NCBI GenBank assembly: GCA_028714735.1
Contig: JAQTLU010000004.1
Location: 62,001 to 126,000, forward strand
From: Gallionellaceae bacterium
Lineage (GTDB): Bacteria > Pseudomonadota > Gammaproteobacteria > Burkholderiales > Thiobacillaceae
DNA: 64,000 bases
Direction of reading: 5' to 3'
Shown here: piece by piece, positions 11,744 to 21,028 of the stretch
Position numbering within the stretch: position 1 is the stretch's first letter
Layout of the letters: the number at the start of each line of letters is the position of its first letter
Notes under the pieces: generated by a model
Database searches by the model: none
Seen by the model: only the letters and a program-made list of their open reading frames with translations
What the model was told of the DNA's origin: nothing
Position numbers and translations under genes: made by a program

Positions 11744-12889
11744 ATGACCCTGCAGACACCATCACATCGCATCCCGCTGTTCGTCGCGCTGCTCACCGGC
11801 ACTCTGCTGCTGGCCGGGTGCGGCAAGGACGACGCGGCTTCTGCTCCGGCGGCGGCCAAGCCGGCACTCACGGTCGAGGCGGTGGTGCCGGCGAGCGCCG
11901 AGTGGCCGCTGACGCTGGCCGCCAACGGCGATATCGCCGCCTGGCAGGAGGCGGTGATCGGGGCCGAGGTGAGCGGCTATCGCCTGGCCGAGGTGCGGGT
12001 CAACGTCGGCGACCGGGTGAAGAAGGGCCAGGTGCTGGCGCGCATCGACAGCGGCACCGTGGCCGCGGAACTGGCGCAGACCCGCGCTGCCGTGGCCGAG
12101 GCCGAGGCGGCCGTGACCGAGGCGGCCGCCAATGCCGAGCGCGCCCGGCGCCTGCAGGAGGCCGGCTTCTACAGCCACCAGACCGGCAGCCAGTTCATGA
12201 CCGGCGAGCAGACCGCCCGGGCCCGCCTGGCGGCAGCCCGGGCGAAGGCGCGCGCCGACGAGATCCGGCTGGCGCAGACCCAAGTCGTGGCGCCGGACGA
12301 CGGCATCATCTCGGCGCGCGCGGCCACGGCCGGCTCGCTGACGCAGCCGGGGCAGGAACTGTTCCGGCTGATCCGGGGCGGGCGCCTGGAGTGGCGCGCC
12401 AAGGTAGCCGAGGCGGACCTTGGCCGGATCGCGCCGGGCACCGTCGCCAGCCTGACCCTGCCCGGCGGCGCCGAACTGCGCGGCAAGGTCAGGGCGGTGG
12501 CGCCCAGCGTCGATGCCGCCAGCCGCGACGGCCTGGTCTATGTCGACATTCCGACCGGGTCGGGCGAGGCGGCGCGGGCCGGGATGTTTGCGCGCGGCGT
12601 GTTCGAACTGGGCCGTGGCTCGGCGTTGACCTTGCCGCAATCGGCGGTGGTGGTGCGCGACGGCTTCGCCTATGTCTATCGCCTGGGAGCCCTGGACAAG
12701 TCGGGGCTGGGCAAGGTGGCGCAGACCAAGGTCGAACTGGGCCGGCGGGTCGGCGACCGGGTCGAGGTGGTGGCCGGCTTGCCGGCGGATGCGCAGGTGG
12801 TGGCCGCGGGTGCGGGGTTCCTGGCCGATGGCGATACCGTGAAGGTCGTCGCTGCCACGCCGGCCGGCGTGAAGAAGGCGGCCGAGTAG
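11744..12889 (+). CDS. RND efflux periplasmic adaptor (membrane fusion protein), lipoprotein
   Basis: Links an inner-membrane RND pump to an outer-membrane channel. The 381 residues start with a lipoprotein signal ending in the lipobox LLAGC (Cys about 25). A barrel-sandwich/lipoyl segment follows (VIGAEVSGYRLAEVRVNVGDRVKKGQVLARIDSG), then an alanine-rich alpha-hairpin (AAVAEAEAAVTEAAANAERAR, coiled coil) and the beta-barrel. Its stop is 17 bp before the pump gene, so the two are cotranscribed. No TolC-type gene follows, so it probably uses a channel encoded elsewhere, perhaps the one at 36668-38044. The substrate is unknown. Confidence 0.9.
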   Translation: MTLQTPSHRIPLFVALLTGTLLLAGCGKDDAASAPAAAKPALTVEAVVPASAEWPLTLAANGDIAAWQEAVIGAEVSGYRLAEVRVNVGDRVKKGQVLARIDSGTVAAELAQTRAAVAEAEAAVTEAAANAERARRLQEAGFYSHQTGSQFMTGEQTARARLAAARAKARADEIRLAQTQVVAPDDGIISARAATAGSLTQPGQELFRLIRGGRLEWRAKVAEADLGRIAPGTVASLTLPGGAELRGKVRAVAPSVDAASRDGLVYVDIPTGSGEAARAGMFARGVFELGRGSALTLPQSAVVVRDGFAYVYRLGALDKSGLGKVAQTKVELGRRVGDRVEVVAGLPADAQVVAAGAGFLADGDTVKVVAATPAGVKKAAE

Positions 12890-12906
12890 CGCCCGACCAG
12901 CCCGCC

Positions 12907-15900
12907 ATGATCAACGTCTCCTCCTGGTCGATCCGCAACCCGACCCCGGCGATCCTGCTGTTCGCCATGCTGACCCTGTTCGGGGTGATGGCGTTCAAGG
13001 CCATGAAGATCCAGCAGTTCATGGACATCGACCTGCCCACGGTCACGGTCACCGCCAGCCTGCCGGGCGCGGCGCCGGCGCAGATGGAGACCGAGGTGGC
13101 GCGCAAGATCGAGAACTCGGTCGCCACCCTGCAGGCGGTCAAGCACATCTACACCAAGGTGCAGGACGGCGTCGCCACGGTGACGGTGGAATTCCGCCTG
13201 GAGAAGCCCCCGCAGGAGGCGGTGGACGACGTGCGCGATGCTGTCGACCGCATCGACTCCGACCTGCCCGGCGACCTGCGCGACCCGATCATTGCCAAGG
13301 TCAACCTGGCCGGCATGCCGATCCTGACCTACACGGTCGGATCGACCCGGATGGACGACGAGGCGCTGTCCTGGTTCGTCGACAACACGGTGGCCAAGCG
13401 CCTGCTCAGCGTGCCCGGGGTCGGCGCGGTGGCGCGGGTGGGCGGCGTCAGCCGCGAGGTGCGGGTGGAACTCGATCCGGCCCGCCTGCTCGCCCTGAAC
13501 GCCAGCGCCGCCGACATCTCGCGCCAGTTGCGCCAGAGCCAGCAGGAGGCCTCGGGCGGGCGGGCCGATGTCGGCGGCGCCGAGCAGTCGGTGCGCACCC
13601 TGGCGACGGTCGCCTCGGCCGCGGAACTGGCGCGCATGGACATCACCCTGTCGGACGGCCGCCGCATCCGCCTCGATCAGGTGGCCCGCGTCGCCGACAC
13701 CGTGGCGGAACGGCGCTCGGCCGCGCTGCTGAACGGCCAGCCGGTGGTCGGTTTCGAGATCGTCCGCAGCCGGGGCGCCAGCGAAACCGCCGTGGCCGAG
13801 GGCGTGCGCGCCGAACTGGCGCGCCTGCAGGCCGAGCAGCCGGATATCGCCATCACCGAGGCGTTCAACTTCGTCGACCCGGTGGTGGAAAATTACGAAG
13901 GCTCGATGGCCCTGCTGATCGAGGGCGCCGCCCTCGCCGTGCTGGTGGTCTGGCTGTTCCTGCGCGACTGGCGCGCCACCCTGGTCTCGGCCACCGCCCT
14001 GCCGCTGTCGATCCTGCCGGCCTTCGCGGCGATGCATCTGCTCGGCTTCAGCCTCAACGTGGTGACCCTGCTCAGCCTGTCGCTGGTGGTCGGCATCCTG
14101 GTCGACGACGCCATCGTCGAGATCGAGAACATCATGCGCCACCTGCGCATGGGCAAGACGCCCTACCAGGCGGCCATGGAGGCGGCCGACGAGATCGGCC
14201 TGGCGGTGATCGCCACCTCGTTCACCCTGATCGCGGTGTTCCTGCCCACCGCCTTCATGAGCGGCGTGGCCGGCAAGTTCTTCGTCCAGTTCGGCTGGAC
14301 CGCGGCGATCGCCGTGTTCTTCTCGCTGGTGGTGGCGCGCCTGCTGACGCCGATGATGGCGGCCTACCTCCTGCAGCCGCCGAAGCGGGACCACGGCGAG
14401 CCGCGCTGGCTGCGCCTCTACCAGGGCTGGGCGGAATGGTGCCTGAAGCACCGCCTGCTCACCATGCTGGCGGCGGCCGGTTTCTTCTTCGGCTCGTTCT
14501 CGCTGGTGCCGCTGCTGCCGACCGGCTTCATCCCGCCCGACGACTTGTCGCAGACCCAGGTCTACCTCTCCCTGCCGCCCGGCAGCACCTTCGAGCAGAC
14601 CCTGGCCAGCGCCGAGCGGGCGCGCGTCATCGTGCAGAAGAACCCGCACGTGAAGCTGGTCTACACCGCGGTGGGCGGCGGCGCGGCCGGCGGCGATCCG
14701 TTCGCGCCGCAGGGCGCCGAAGAGGTGCGCAAGGCGACCCTGACCATCAACCTGACGCCGCGCAAGCAACGCCATGGCATCAAGAAGCAGGCGATCGAGA
14801 ACGAGTTGCGCGCGGCCCTCGCGGCCCTGCCCGGGGTGCGCGTCAACATCGGTCTGGGTGGCGCCAACGACAAGTACATCCTGGTCCTGGCCGGCGAGAA
14901 CGGCGCGGTGCTGGCCGAACACGCGCGCCAGGTCGAGCGCGAACTGCGCAGCATTCCCGGCATCGGCAACGTGGTCACCACCGCCAGTCTGGTCCGGCCC
15001 GAGCTGACCGTGCGGCCGGACTTCGCCCGCGCCGCCGACCTCGGCGTCACCGCGGCCGCCATCGCCGACACCCTGCGCATCGCCACCAGCGGCGACTACG
15101 ACCAGGGCCTGGCCAAGCTCAACCTGAGCCAGCGTCAGATCCCCATCGTAGTCAGCCTGCCGCCGTCGGCGCGCCAGGATATGGCCCTGCTCTCGCGCCT
15201 GACCGTGCCGGGGGCGCGCGGTCCGGTGGCCATCGGCAACGTCGCCGACCTCGCCATCGACGGCGGCCCGGCCGAGATCGACCGCTACGACCGCCTGCGC
15301 AACATCAACTTCGAGATCAGCCTGAACGGCCAGGCCCTGGGCGAGGTGGAAAAACAGGCCCTGGCCCTGCCCAGCCTGCGCAACCTGCCGCCGGGCGTGA
15401 TCCGCACCACGGTGGGCGACGCCGAGGCGATGAACGAGCTGTTCCAGAGCTTCGGCCTGGCCATGCTGACCGGGGTGCTGTGCATCTATGCCGTGCTGGT
15501 GCTGCTGTTCCGCGACTTCATCCAGCCCGGCACCATCCTGACCGCCCTGGTGCTGTCGGTGCCGGGCGCCTTCCTGGCCCTGTTCGTGGCCCAGTCGGCG
15601 CTGTCGATGCCGTCGATGATCGGCCTGATCATGCTCATGGGCATCGCCACCAAGAACTCCATCCTGCTCATCGACTACGTCATCCTGGCCCGGCGCGACC
15701 ACGGCCTGAACCGCTGGGAGGCCCTGCTCGACGCCGGCCGCAAGCGCGCCCGGCCGATCGTCATGACCACCATCGCCATGGGCGCCGGCATGATGCCGAT
15801 CGCCCTGGGCATCGGCACCGATCCCAGCTTCCGCGCCCCCATGGCCATCGTCGTCATCGGCGGCCTGATCACCTCGACCTTCCTCAGCCTGCTGGTGATC

Positions 15901-15969
15901 CCAGTGGTGTATACCTTCGTCGACGACCTGCACGAACGCTTCCGGCGCAAGATCGGGCAGCGTGCCTGA
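12907..15969 (+). CDS. RND efflux transporter permease, HAE-1/AcrB type
   Basis: Proton-driven inner-membrane exporter of 1020 residues with the twofold RND layout: N-terminal membrane helix (NPTPAILLFAMLTLFGVMAF), a large periplasmic porter domain, and a helix bundle with the acidic relay VGILVDDAIVEIENI near residues 395-410. A second periplasmic domain and helix bundle follow (MLMGIATKNSILLIDY). The adjacent Asp pair in the first bundle indicates proton coupling as in AcrB. The start at 12907 was chosen because the sequence upstream in the same frame belongs to a shadow of the adaptor gene. The substrate cannot be told from sequence. Confidence 0.93.
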   Translation: MINVSSWSIRNPTPAILLFAMLTLFGVMAFKAMKIQQFMDIDLPTVTVTASLPGAAPAQMETEVARKIENSVATLQAVKHIYTKVQDGVATVTVEFRLEKPPQEAVDDVRDAVDRIDSDLPGDLRDPIIAKVNLAGMPILTYTVGSTRMDDEALSWFVDNTVAKRLLSVPGVGAVARVGGVSREVRVELDPARLLALNASAADISRQLRQSQQEASGGRADVGGAEQSVRTLATVASAAELARMDITLSDGRRIRLDQVARVADTVAERRSAALLNGQPVVGFEIVRSRGASETAVAEGVRAELARLQAEQPDIAITEAFNFVDPVVENYEGSMALLIEGAALAVLVVWLFLRDWRATLVSATALPLSILPAFAAMHLLGFSLNVVTLLSLSLVVGILVDDAIVEIENIMRHLRMGKTPYQAAMEAADEIGLAVIATSFTLIAVFLPTAFMSGVAGKFFVQFGWTAAIAVFFSLVVARLLTPMMAAYLLQPPKRDHGEPRWLRLYQGWAEWCLKHRLLTMLAAAGFFFGSFSLVPLLPTGFIPPDDLSQTQVYLSLPPGSTFEQTLASAERARVIVQKNPHVKLVYTAVGGGAAGGDPFAPQGAEEVRKATLTINLTPRKQRHGIKKQAIENELRAALAALPGVRVNIGLGGANDKYILVLAGENGAVLAEHARQVERELRSIPGIGNVVTTASLVRPELTVRPDFARAADLGVTAAAIADTLRIATSGDYDQGLAKLNLSQRQIPIVVSLPPSARQDMALLSRLTVPGARGPVAIGNVADLAIDGGPAEIDRYDRLRNINFEISLNGQALGEVEKQALALPSLRNLPPGVIRTTVGDAEAMNELFQSFGLAMLTGVLCIYAVLVLLFRDFIQPGTILTALVLSVPGAFLALFVAQSALSMPSMIGLIMLMGIATKNSILLIDYVILARRDHGLNRWEALLDAGRKRARPIVMTTIAMGAGMMPIALGIGTDPSFRAPMAIVVIGGLITSTFLSLLVIPVVYTFVDDLHERFRRKIGQRA

Positions 15970-16042
15970 GCCCGCCTTTTGTCTTTCCCGGCCCGCCCCG
16001 TTATATTCGACACTTTGCAGCCCGGCCCGCCCGCCCGTCCCC

Positions 16043-16534
16043 ATGCACCGCATCCACACCGCCCCACACCGCCGCAGCCTGGCCGTCCTGGCCCTGCTCG
16101 CCGCCGCGCTGGCCGGTTGTGCCGGCACCCCCCCCGTGGTGGAAGATGAAGGACAGGATACGGCGCAGGATCAAGTCGTGGATAAGCAGGCATTCGCCGG
16201 CGCCAAGCGCTACACCCAGGTCCTGGAAGGCCTCTATATCCTGGATTTCGAGGTCGACACCCACTATTCCAGCCTCGACAAGGCCAGTTGCTACGCCTTC
16301 CTGACCGGCACCCTGACCAACAATTCCAGCCAGAACCTGTCGCGCCGGTCCGCCGTCGAGTTCCATGTCTATCATGGCGATGCCCTGTTGTTCCGCGACT
16401 ACACCTACCTGCGTACCGACCTGAGCGTGGGCAACCGGGTCCAGTTCATCCTGCTGGAATCCCCCCTGCACAAGAAACAGTGCCCGTCCTACGACCACAT
16501 CGATGTGGTCCTGAAGAAGATCCCCCTGAGCTAA
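16043..16534 (+). CDS. Uncharacterised lipoprotein
   Basis: A 163-residue protein with a type II signal ([16 protein letters not shown], lipobox LAGC), so probably membrane-anchored. After a charged linker ([17 protein letters not shown]) comes a beta-rich domain of about 110 residues containing [20 protein letters not shown] and [19 protein letters not shown]. That pattern recalls small immunoglobulin-like or FxLYD-type folds, but I cannot assign a family. It lies 10 bp before purC and downstream of the RND pump, same strand. The ATG at 16043 places the signal peptide at the N-terminus. Confidence 0.7.
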   Translation: MHRIHTAPHRRSLAVLALLAAALAGCAGTPPVVEDEGQDTAQDQVVDKQAFAGAKRYTQVLEGLYILDFEVDTHYSSLDKASCYAFLTGTLTNNSSQNLSRRSAVEFHVYHGDALLFRDYTYLRTDLSVGNRVQFILLESPLHKKQCPSYDHIDVVLKKIPLS

Positions 16535-16544
16535 CCCACCCACC

Positions 16545-17426
16545 ATGACCGACGCCCTATTTGAAAGCAGCATCCAGTCCCTGCCCCTGATCCACAAAGG
16601 CAAGGTGCGCGACATCTACGCCATCGACGACCAGCGCATGCTCATCGTCACCACCGACCGTCTGTCTGCCTTCGACGTGGTGATGCCGACGCCGATTCCG
16701 GGCAAGGGCAAGGTGCTCACTGCGGTGGCTGATTTCTGGTTCGGGAAGCTGGAACACATCCTGCCCAACCAGTTGACCGGCGCGGCCCCGGAATCGGTGG
16801 TGGCGCCGGATGAGCGCGCCCAGGTCGCCGGCCGCGCAGTGGTGGTGAAGCGCCTCAAGGCCCTACCCATCGAGGCCATCGTGCGCGGCTACCTGGTTGG
16901 CTCCGGCTGGGCCGATTACCAGAAGACCGGTGCGGTGTGCGGCATCAAACTGCCGGCCGGGCTGCAACAGGCCGACAAGCTGCCACAACCCCTGTTCACC
17001 CCTTCGACCAAGGCCGCCGTGGGCGCGCACGACGAGAACATCGACTACGTCCAGTGCGAGCGCCTGCTCGGCGGCGACCTGGCCGCCCGGGTGCGTGCCG
17101 CTGCCATCACCCTGTACCAGGCCGCGGCCGACTATGCCCTGACCCGCGGCATCATCATCGCCGACACCAAGTTCGAGTTCGGCCTCGACGAGGCCGGCAC
17201 CCTGACCCTGATCGACGAGGTGTTGACGCCCGACTCGTCGCGCTTCTGGCCGGTCGACGAATACCGGGTCGGCAGCAACCCGCCCAGCTTCGACAAGCAG
17301 TACGTGCGCGACTGGCTGACCAACTCCGGCTGGAACAAGCAGGCCCCCGGCCCGGAACTGCCGGCCGAGGTGGTGGCGAAGACCGCCGAGAAATACGACG
17401 AGGCGCTCAAGCGCCTGCTTGGCTGA
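16545..17426 (+). CDS. purC: Phosphoribosylaminoimidazole-succinocarboxamide synthase
   Basis: Purine biosynthesis enzyme that ligates aspartate to carboxyaminoimidazole ribonucleotide with ATP. The 293 residues are the longer PurC form (E. coli-type is about 237). Motifs include [39 protein letters not shown] at the N-terminus, [13 protein letters not shown], and [29 protein letters not shown]. The start is 10 bp after the lipoprotein stop. This is the housekeeping copy, and no other pur gene is nearby. Confidence 0.96.
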   Translation: MTDALFESSIQSLPLIHKGKVRDIYAIDDQRMLIVTTDRLSAFDVVMPTPIPGKGKVLTAVADFWFGKLEHILPNQLTGAAPESVVAPDERAQVAGRAVVVKRLKALPIEAIVRGYLVGSGWADYQKTGAVCGIKLPAGLQQADKLPQPLFTPSTKAAVGAHDENIDYVQCERLLGGDLAARVRAAAITLYQAAADYALTRGIIIADTKFEFGLDEAGTLTLIDEVLTPDSSRFWPVDEYRVGSNPPSFDKQYVRDWLTNSGWNKQAPGPELPAEVVAKTAEKYDEALKRLLG

Positions 17427-17455
17427 CAAACCGGCGTCGTCAGGCCACTGGCGAG

Positions 17456-17890
17456 ATGTTTCTGCGACATTCCGCGCGCGGTTTGAGCCTGGCGGCCGCC
17501 GTCGCGATCGCCGGATGCGCGAGCGTCGGCGACAAGCAGAAAAGCGCGTGGAACCCGCTTACCGGCGGCTATGTCGTTATGGATGTGGCGCCGGATATCT
17601 ATTTGATCCACTCGAAAAGCGCACCCTTCGTACCCAGGGATTACCCGGAGACGCCAGACGCCAAGCTGATGTCCTGGCTACTGGGCGGCCGCCTGGAGAA
17701 CGCCAGGAAGAATTGGCCCGGGCTGGCCAGGGCGGCCTGCGGCGGTGGCTATCGCGAATATGACGTCGTCGAATACGCCAGCCAATACTCAACCATGCCT
17801 TATCAGGTCATTGCGGTGAGGTCGGCCTATGCGATCTGCAATCAGGGCCATTATTCCGACGAAGCGGTCATCAGATTGCTGAAGCCCTGA
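17456..17890 (+). CDS. Uncharacterised small lipoprotein
   Basis: A 144-residue protein with a lipoprotein signal (SLAAAVAIAGCASVG, lipobox IAGC). The mature part, beginning GDKQKSAWNPLTGGYVVMDVAPDIYLI, contains three further cysteines (AACGGGY, YAICNQGH) and aromatic residues. It resembles nothing I can name. It is 29 bp downstream of purC and convergent with the rRNA methyltransferase gene, with only 10 bp between the stops. The palindrome CCCTGATCAGGG at 17885-17896 covers its stop codon. Confidence 0.68.
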   Translation: MFLRHSARGLSLAAAVAIAGCASVGDKQKSAWNPLTGGYVVMDVAPDIYLIHSKSAPFVPRDYPETPDAKLMSWLLGGRLENARKNWPGLARAACGGGYREYDVVEYASQYSTMPYQVIAVRSAYAICNQGHYSDEAVIRLLKP

Positions 17891-17900
17891 TCAGGGGCGG

Positions 17901-19436
17901 CTACGTTTTTTTCCGCATCGTCCCGGCGATCAGCTTGTATTCGTACAGCCGGCACTCCAGCGGCCCGTTGTAGAGCGGGATGCGTCGGCTGGCGGCGAGG
18001 CCCATGCCTTTGGGGAATTCCGCGTCGCCGGAGATGAGCCAGGCGGTCCAGCCGGCGAAGTGCTGTTTCAGGGCGTCGCCCAGGCCCTTGTAGAAGGTGG
18101 CGTCGGTGTCCAGGCGGACGCCGTAGGGCGGGTTGCTGACGATCATGCCGTGCTCGGCCGGGGCCGGGATCGCCATCACGTCGCCTTCGCGCAGGGTGAC
18201 GCAGTCGAGCAGGCCGGCGGCCTTCAGGTTGAGGCCGGCGGCACGGATCATCCGGGGATCGATGTCGCAGCCATAGATCGGCAACAACTGGGGCTCTTTC
18301 TGCCCGGCCTCGGCATCCTTGCGCAGCCGGGTCCATTCCACCTTGTCGAAGCTGATCAGGTGCTCGAAGGCGAAATGGCGCTTGATGCCGGGCGCCATGT
18401 TGAGTGCGATCATGGCGGCCTCCAGCAGGATCGTGCCGCCGCCCATCATCGGGTCGAGCAGCGGCAGCTCGGGTGTCCAGCCGGACAGCTTGAGCAACGC
18501 CGCCGCGAGGTTCTCGTTCAGTGGCGCCGGCGCCGGCTCGACCCGATAGCCGCGCCGGTTGAGCGGCTCGCCGGTCAGGTCCAGGTACAGGGTGAAGCGA
18601 TCCTGGTCGAGATAGATCAGGATCGGCACGTTCGGTTCGCGGGCGTCCACGTTGGGGCGCTGCTCCAGGTCCTGGCGGAAACGGTCGCACACCGCGTCCT
18701 TGATCCGCAGGGTGACGAAGTTGAGGCTCTTGAGCGGGCTGTTGTGGGCCACCGTGCGGATGGCGATGGTCTTGTCGACCGCAAACCAGTCCGACCAAGG
18801 CTGCTTGAGGGTGACCTTGTAGAGATCTTCCTCGTCGCGGTAATTGCCCTCGGCGACCTGTTGCAGCACCCGGATCGCCAGCCGGCTCCACAGGTTCACC
18901 TTCCAGGCCAGGGCGATGTCGCCGCTGAACTTCACCCCGCCGGAACCGGCCACGGCATCGGCGGCGCCCAGTTCAATCAGTTCCTTGGCCAGTTCGCCTT
19001 CCAGGCCGCGCGGGCAGGGGACGAAAAACTTCAACTGGGCGGGCGCCTGGGGGGTGCTTCTGCGGCGAGGGGTCGCCTCCGTGCCGGTCTCGTCCCTGGA
19101 CCTTGTCGGCCGGGTATCGCGTCCGTCGCGTGGATAAGCGCCATCCTTGGCCGGGGTTCGCGGGGGGCGGCCGGAGGCGCCTTCCTCACGATAGCCTTTG
19201 GCCTTGCCGGCGTGACCAGGGGGGTGTTTCTTCTCCGTGCGCCCTTCGGCGGCGGGGCCGTGGGAACGCTGTTCAGCCTTGGCGGCCGGTTTGGCCTCGC
19301 TTGCCGCCGACTTGCTGCGGTCGCGCTGCAAGGGGCTCCAGCGCGCCGGCTTGTGCTTGCGTTCGGGCTTATCGCCTTCGGTCTTGGCGGTCAGGCTGAT
19401 TTTCTTGCGGGCGGGTTTTTCGTCGTGGTTGGACAT
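17901..19436 (-). CDS. rlmL: THUMP-domain 23S rRNA (guanine-N2) methyltransferase, RlmL-type, with long basic N-terminal extension
   Basis: SAM-dependent rRNA methyltransferase of 511 residues. About the first 130 are a lysine/arginine/proline-rich, probably disordered tail. The THUMP RNA-binding region then begins at QLKFFVPCPRGLEGELAKELIELGA. The methyltransferase domain follows, with LLDPMMGGGTILLEAAMIA (SAM loop) and catalytic VSNPPYG. E. coli RlmL is fused to RlmK; here the RlmK half is absent, as in many betaproteobacteria. The exact target nucleotide (G2445 in E. coli) is inferred. It is followed 20 bp away, upstream in its own reading direction, by the DinB-like gene. Confidence 0.87.
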   Translation of the reverse strand: MSNHDEKPARKKISLTAKTEGDKPERKHKPARWSPLQRDRSKSAASEAKPAAKAEQRSHGPAAEGRTEKKHPPGHAGKAKGYREEGASGRPPRTPAKDGAYPRDGRDTRPTRSRDETGTEATPRRRSTPQAPAQLKFFVPCPRGLEGELAKELIELGAADAVAGSGGVKFSGDIALAWKVNLWSRLAIRVLQQVAEGNYRDEEDLYKVTLKQPWSDWFAVDKTIAIRTVAHNSPLKSLNFVTLRIKDAVCDRFRQDLEQRPNVDAREPNVPILIYLDQDRFTLYLDLTGEPLNRRGYRVEPAPAPLNENLAAALLKLSGWTPELPLLDPMMGGGTILLEAAMIALNMAPGIKRHFAFEHLISFDKVEWTRLRKDAEAGQKEPQLLPIYGCDIDPRMIRAAGLNLKAAGLLDCVTLREGDVMAIPAPAEHGMIVSNPPYGVRLDTDATFYKGLGDALKQHFAGWTAWLISGDAEFPKGMGLAASRRIPLYNGPLECRLYEYKLIAGTMRKKT

Positions 19437-19456
19437 GTCGGGTGTCTTCAGTTTGA

Positions 19457-19990
19457 TCAGCGGGGCAGCTGGCGTGCCTCATGCAGCAGCTTTGCCATCT
19501 CGTGCCGGTAATGGACGAAATCCAGCTCGGGGCAGGGCGCGCCCTGTCGGGTGGCTGCCGCCGAGAGCTGGCCGCGCAGGTAGGCGAAATGGCTGAACAG
19601 GTGGGTCAATACGTCGCGCACCCACAGGGTGCGGGGGGCGCCTCCGTTGCCGTTGAAACGGACCTCGCCCTCGAAGAAGCTGTCCGGTTGGGCTTCCAGC
19701 CACTTTTCCAGGTTGCGGGTCTCGTGGCGCAGGGTGGTTTGCAATTCGCGCCAGACCGGATGCTGCAGTTCGCGCGGGGCGGACGGCATGACGGCCCCCT
19801 GTAGGCGCGCCAGCCAAAGCTGGACCTCCCCCAGCATGTGGTCGGCGCTAAGGTGGATGCTCCTGAAGTCCAGGCCCTGGTCCGTCTCCAGGGCCTCCGG
19901 CCGCAGGCGGGCCAGGGCGGTGAACAACGCCTCGTTGGCCCAGTGCTGGTAATCGGCCTGGATGACGAAATAGCTCTTCCACGTATACAT
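19457..19990 (-). CDS. DinB/YfiT-like four-helix-bundle protein
   Basis: A 177-residue protein of the DinB superfamily, metal-binding helix bundles that often serve as thiol-dependent transferases. The three metal-binding histidines are recognisable: one in the HLSADHMLGE region and two in LTHLFSHFAYLRGQL. The N-terminal YTWKSYFVIQADYQHWANEALF is typical of the damage-inducible DinB family of Proteobacteria, which is distinct from DNA polymerase IV. Its neighbours are the ApbE and glutathione genes. A bacillithiol-like transferase role has been proposed for relatives, and glutathione use would be a guess here. Confidence 0.82.
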   Translation of the reverse strand: MYTWKSYFVIQADYQHWANEALFTALARLRPEALETDQGLDFRSIHLSADHMLGEVQLWLARLQGAVMPSAPRELQHPVWRELQTTLRHETRNLEKWLEAQPDSFFEGEVRFNGNGGAPRTLWVRDVLTHLFSHFAYLRGQLSAAATRQGAPCPELDFVHYRHEMAKLLHEARQLPR

Positions 19991-19999
19991 GGCGGTTTC

Positions 20000-21028
20000 C
20001 TATTCCACGATGGCGAGCGGCGCCGTCTTGTCCAGCCATTCCAGCCTGCCGGCCATGGAGCGGGTTGCGCTGGCCCGGCCGGCGGCATCGATGAACAGGA
20101 CTTCGGAGACGCCCATCCGAGTGGCCATTTTGCGCCATTCCGCCGGGCCGCCGATGAATATCGGCTTGCTGGTCACGTCTGAGCGGGTGCCGGCGTGCTC
20201 GCCCCGGACCAGCACGGTGACCGCCTGGGCGCCATTGGCCGGCCAGCCGGTGCGCGGGTCGATCAGGTGGCAGTAGCGCTTGCCGGCCAGTTCGAAATAG
20301 CGCTGGTAGTCGCCCGAGGTGCCGATCGCCTCGCCGTCGCGCAATTCCAGGGTGGCAATCGCGCCGGGCTGGCGCGGGTGCTGGATGCCGACCTTCCAGG
20401 GCCGGTCGCCGTGCTGGCCGACGGCGATGATGTTGCCGCCGATGTTGACCAGGGCATTGTGCACGCCCTGCGCCTTGAGCAGGTTGGCGGCGCGTTCCAG
20501 GGCATAGCCCTTGGCGTAGCCGCCCAGGTCGAGGCGGACGGCGGGGTTGGCGCTGACCACCCGGTCGCCGTCGAAGTGCAGGTCGGCCATGCGCGGGTTG
20601 GCCTTGACCAGTTGGTCGACCTTGGCCGGGTCGGGCAGGCGCGCCGCGAAGGTGTCGGAATGGAAGCCCCACAACTCGATCAGGTTGCCGATGGCCGGGT
20701 TGAACAGGCCGTCCGAACGATCGGACCAGGACGCGGCGTCCTGGAGCAGGCCGATCACCTCCTTGGGTGCCGGGTCGGACGGCTTGCCGGCCGCGATGGC
20801 GGCGTTGATGCGCTGCAGGTCGCTCGGCTCCCAGGCATGCAGCAGGCGGTGCAGTCGGTCGAAATCGGCCAGCACGGCGTCCACCGCCGGGCGCGCCTTG
20901 GTCTCGGACTCGCCATAGACACTGACCTCGACCAGGGTGCCGAAGACGTAGGCCTGCTGCTTGTAGGGCGGCTTCTCGCCACAGCCGGACAGCAGCACCA
21001 GCAGGAACAGCGCGACGATCAGGCGCAT
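20000..21028 (-). CDS. apbE: FAD:protein FMN transferase
   Basis: Covalently attaches FMN to Ser/Thr of periplasmic or membrane flavoproteins such as NqrB/C or RnfG-type subunits. The 342 residues begin with a lipoprotein signal, LIVALFLLVLLSGCG. ApbE landmarks follow: FGTLVEVSVYG, the DGLFNPAIGNLIELWGF segment, LDLGGYAKGYALERAA, VNIGGNI, and a C-terminal D/T-containing metal site (GTRSDVTSKPIFI). Its start overlaps the gshB stop by 10 bp, so translation is probably coupled to gshB. No Nqr or Rnf target is encoded in the window. Confidence 0.93.
   Translation of the reverse strand: MRLIVALFLLVLLSGCGEKPPYKQQAYVFGTLVEVSVYGESETKARPAVDAVLADFDRLHRLLHAWEPSDLQRINAAIAAGKPSDPAPKEVIGLLQDAASWSDRSDGLFNPAIGNLIELWGFHSDTFAARLPDPAKVDQLVKANPRMADLHFDGDRVVSANPAVRLDLGGYAKGYALERAANLLKAQGVHNALVNIGGNIIAVGQHGDRPWKVGIQHPRQPGAIATLELRDGEAIGTSGDYQRYFELAGKRYCHLIDPRTGWPANGAQAVTVLVRGEHAGTRSDVTSKPIFIGGPAEWRKMATRMGVSEVLFIDAAGRASATRSMAGRLEWLDKTAPLAIVE

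Noticed and set aside
12676..16128. A 1150-codon open frame antisense to the first RND pump
   Set aside because: Same cause as other antisense frames; composition is dominated by Arg/Gln/His/Gly and no domain is visible, while the plus strand encodes an unmistakable RND permease.
17885..17912. CCCTGATCAGGG plus a T-run as terminator of the small lipoprotein gene
   Set aside because: The palindrome has no loop and covers the stop codon, and the T-run is 8 bp away and is the complement of the Lys codons ending the convergent methyltransferase gene.
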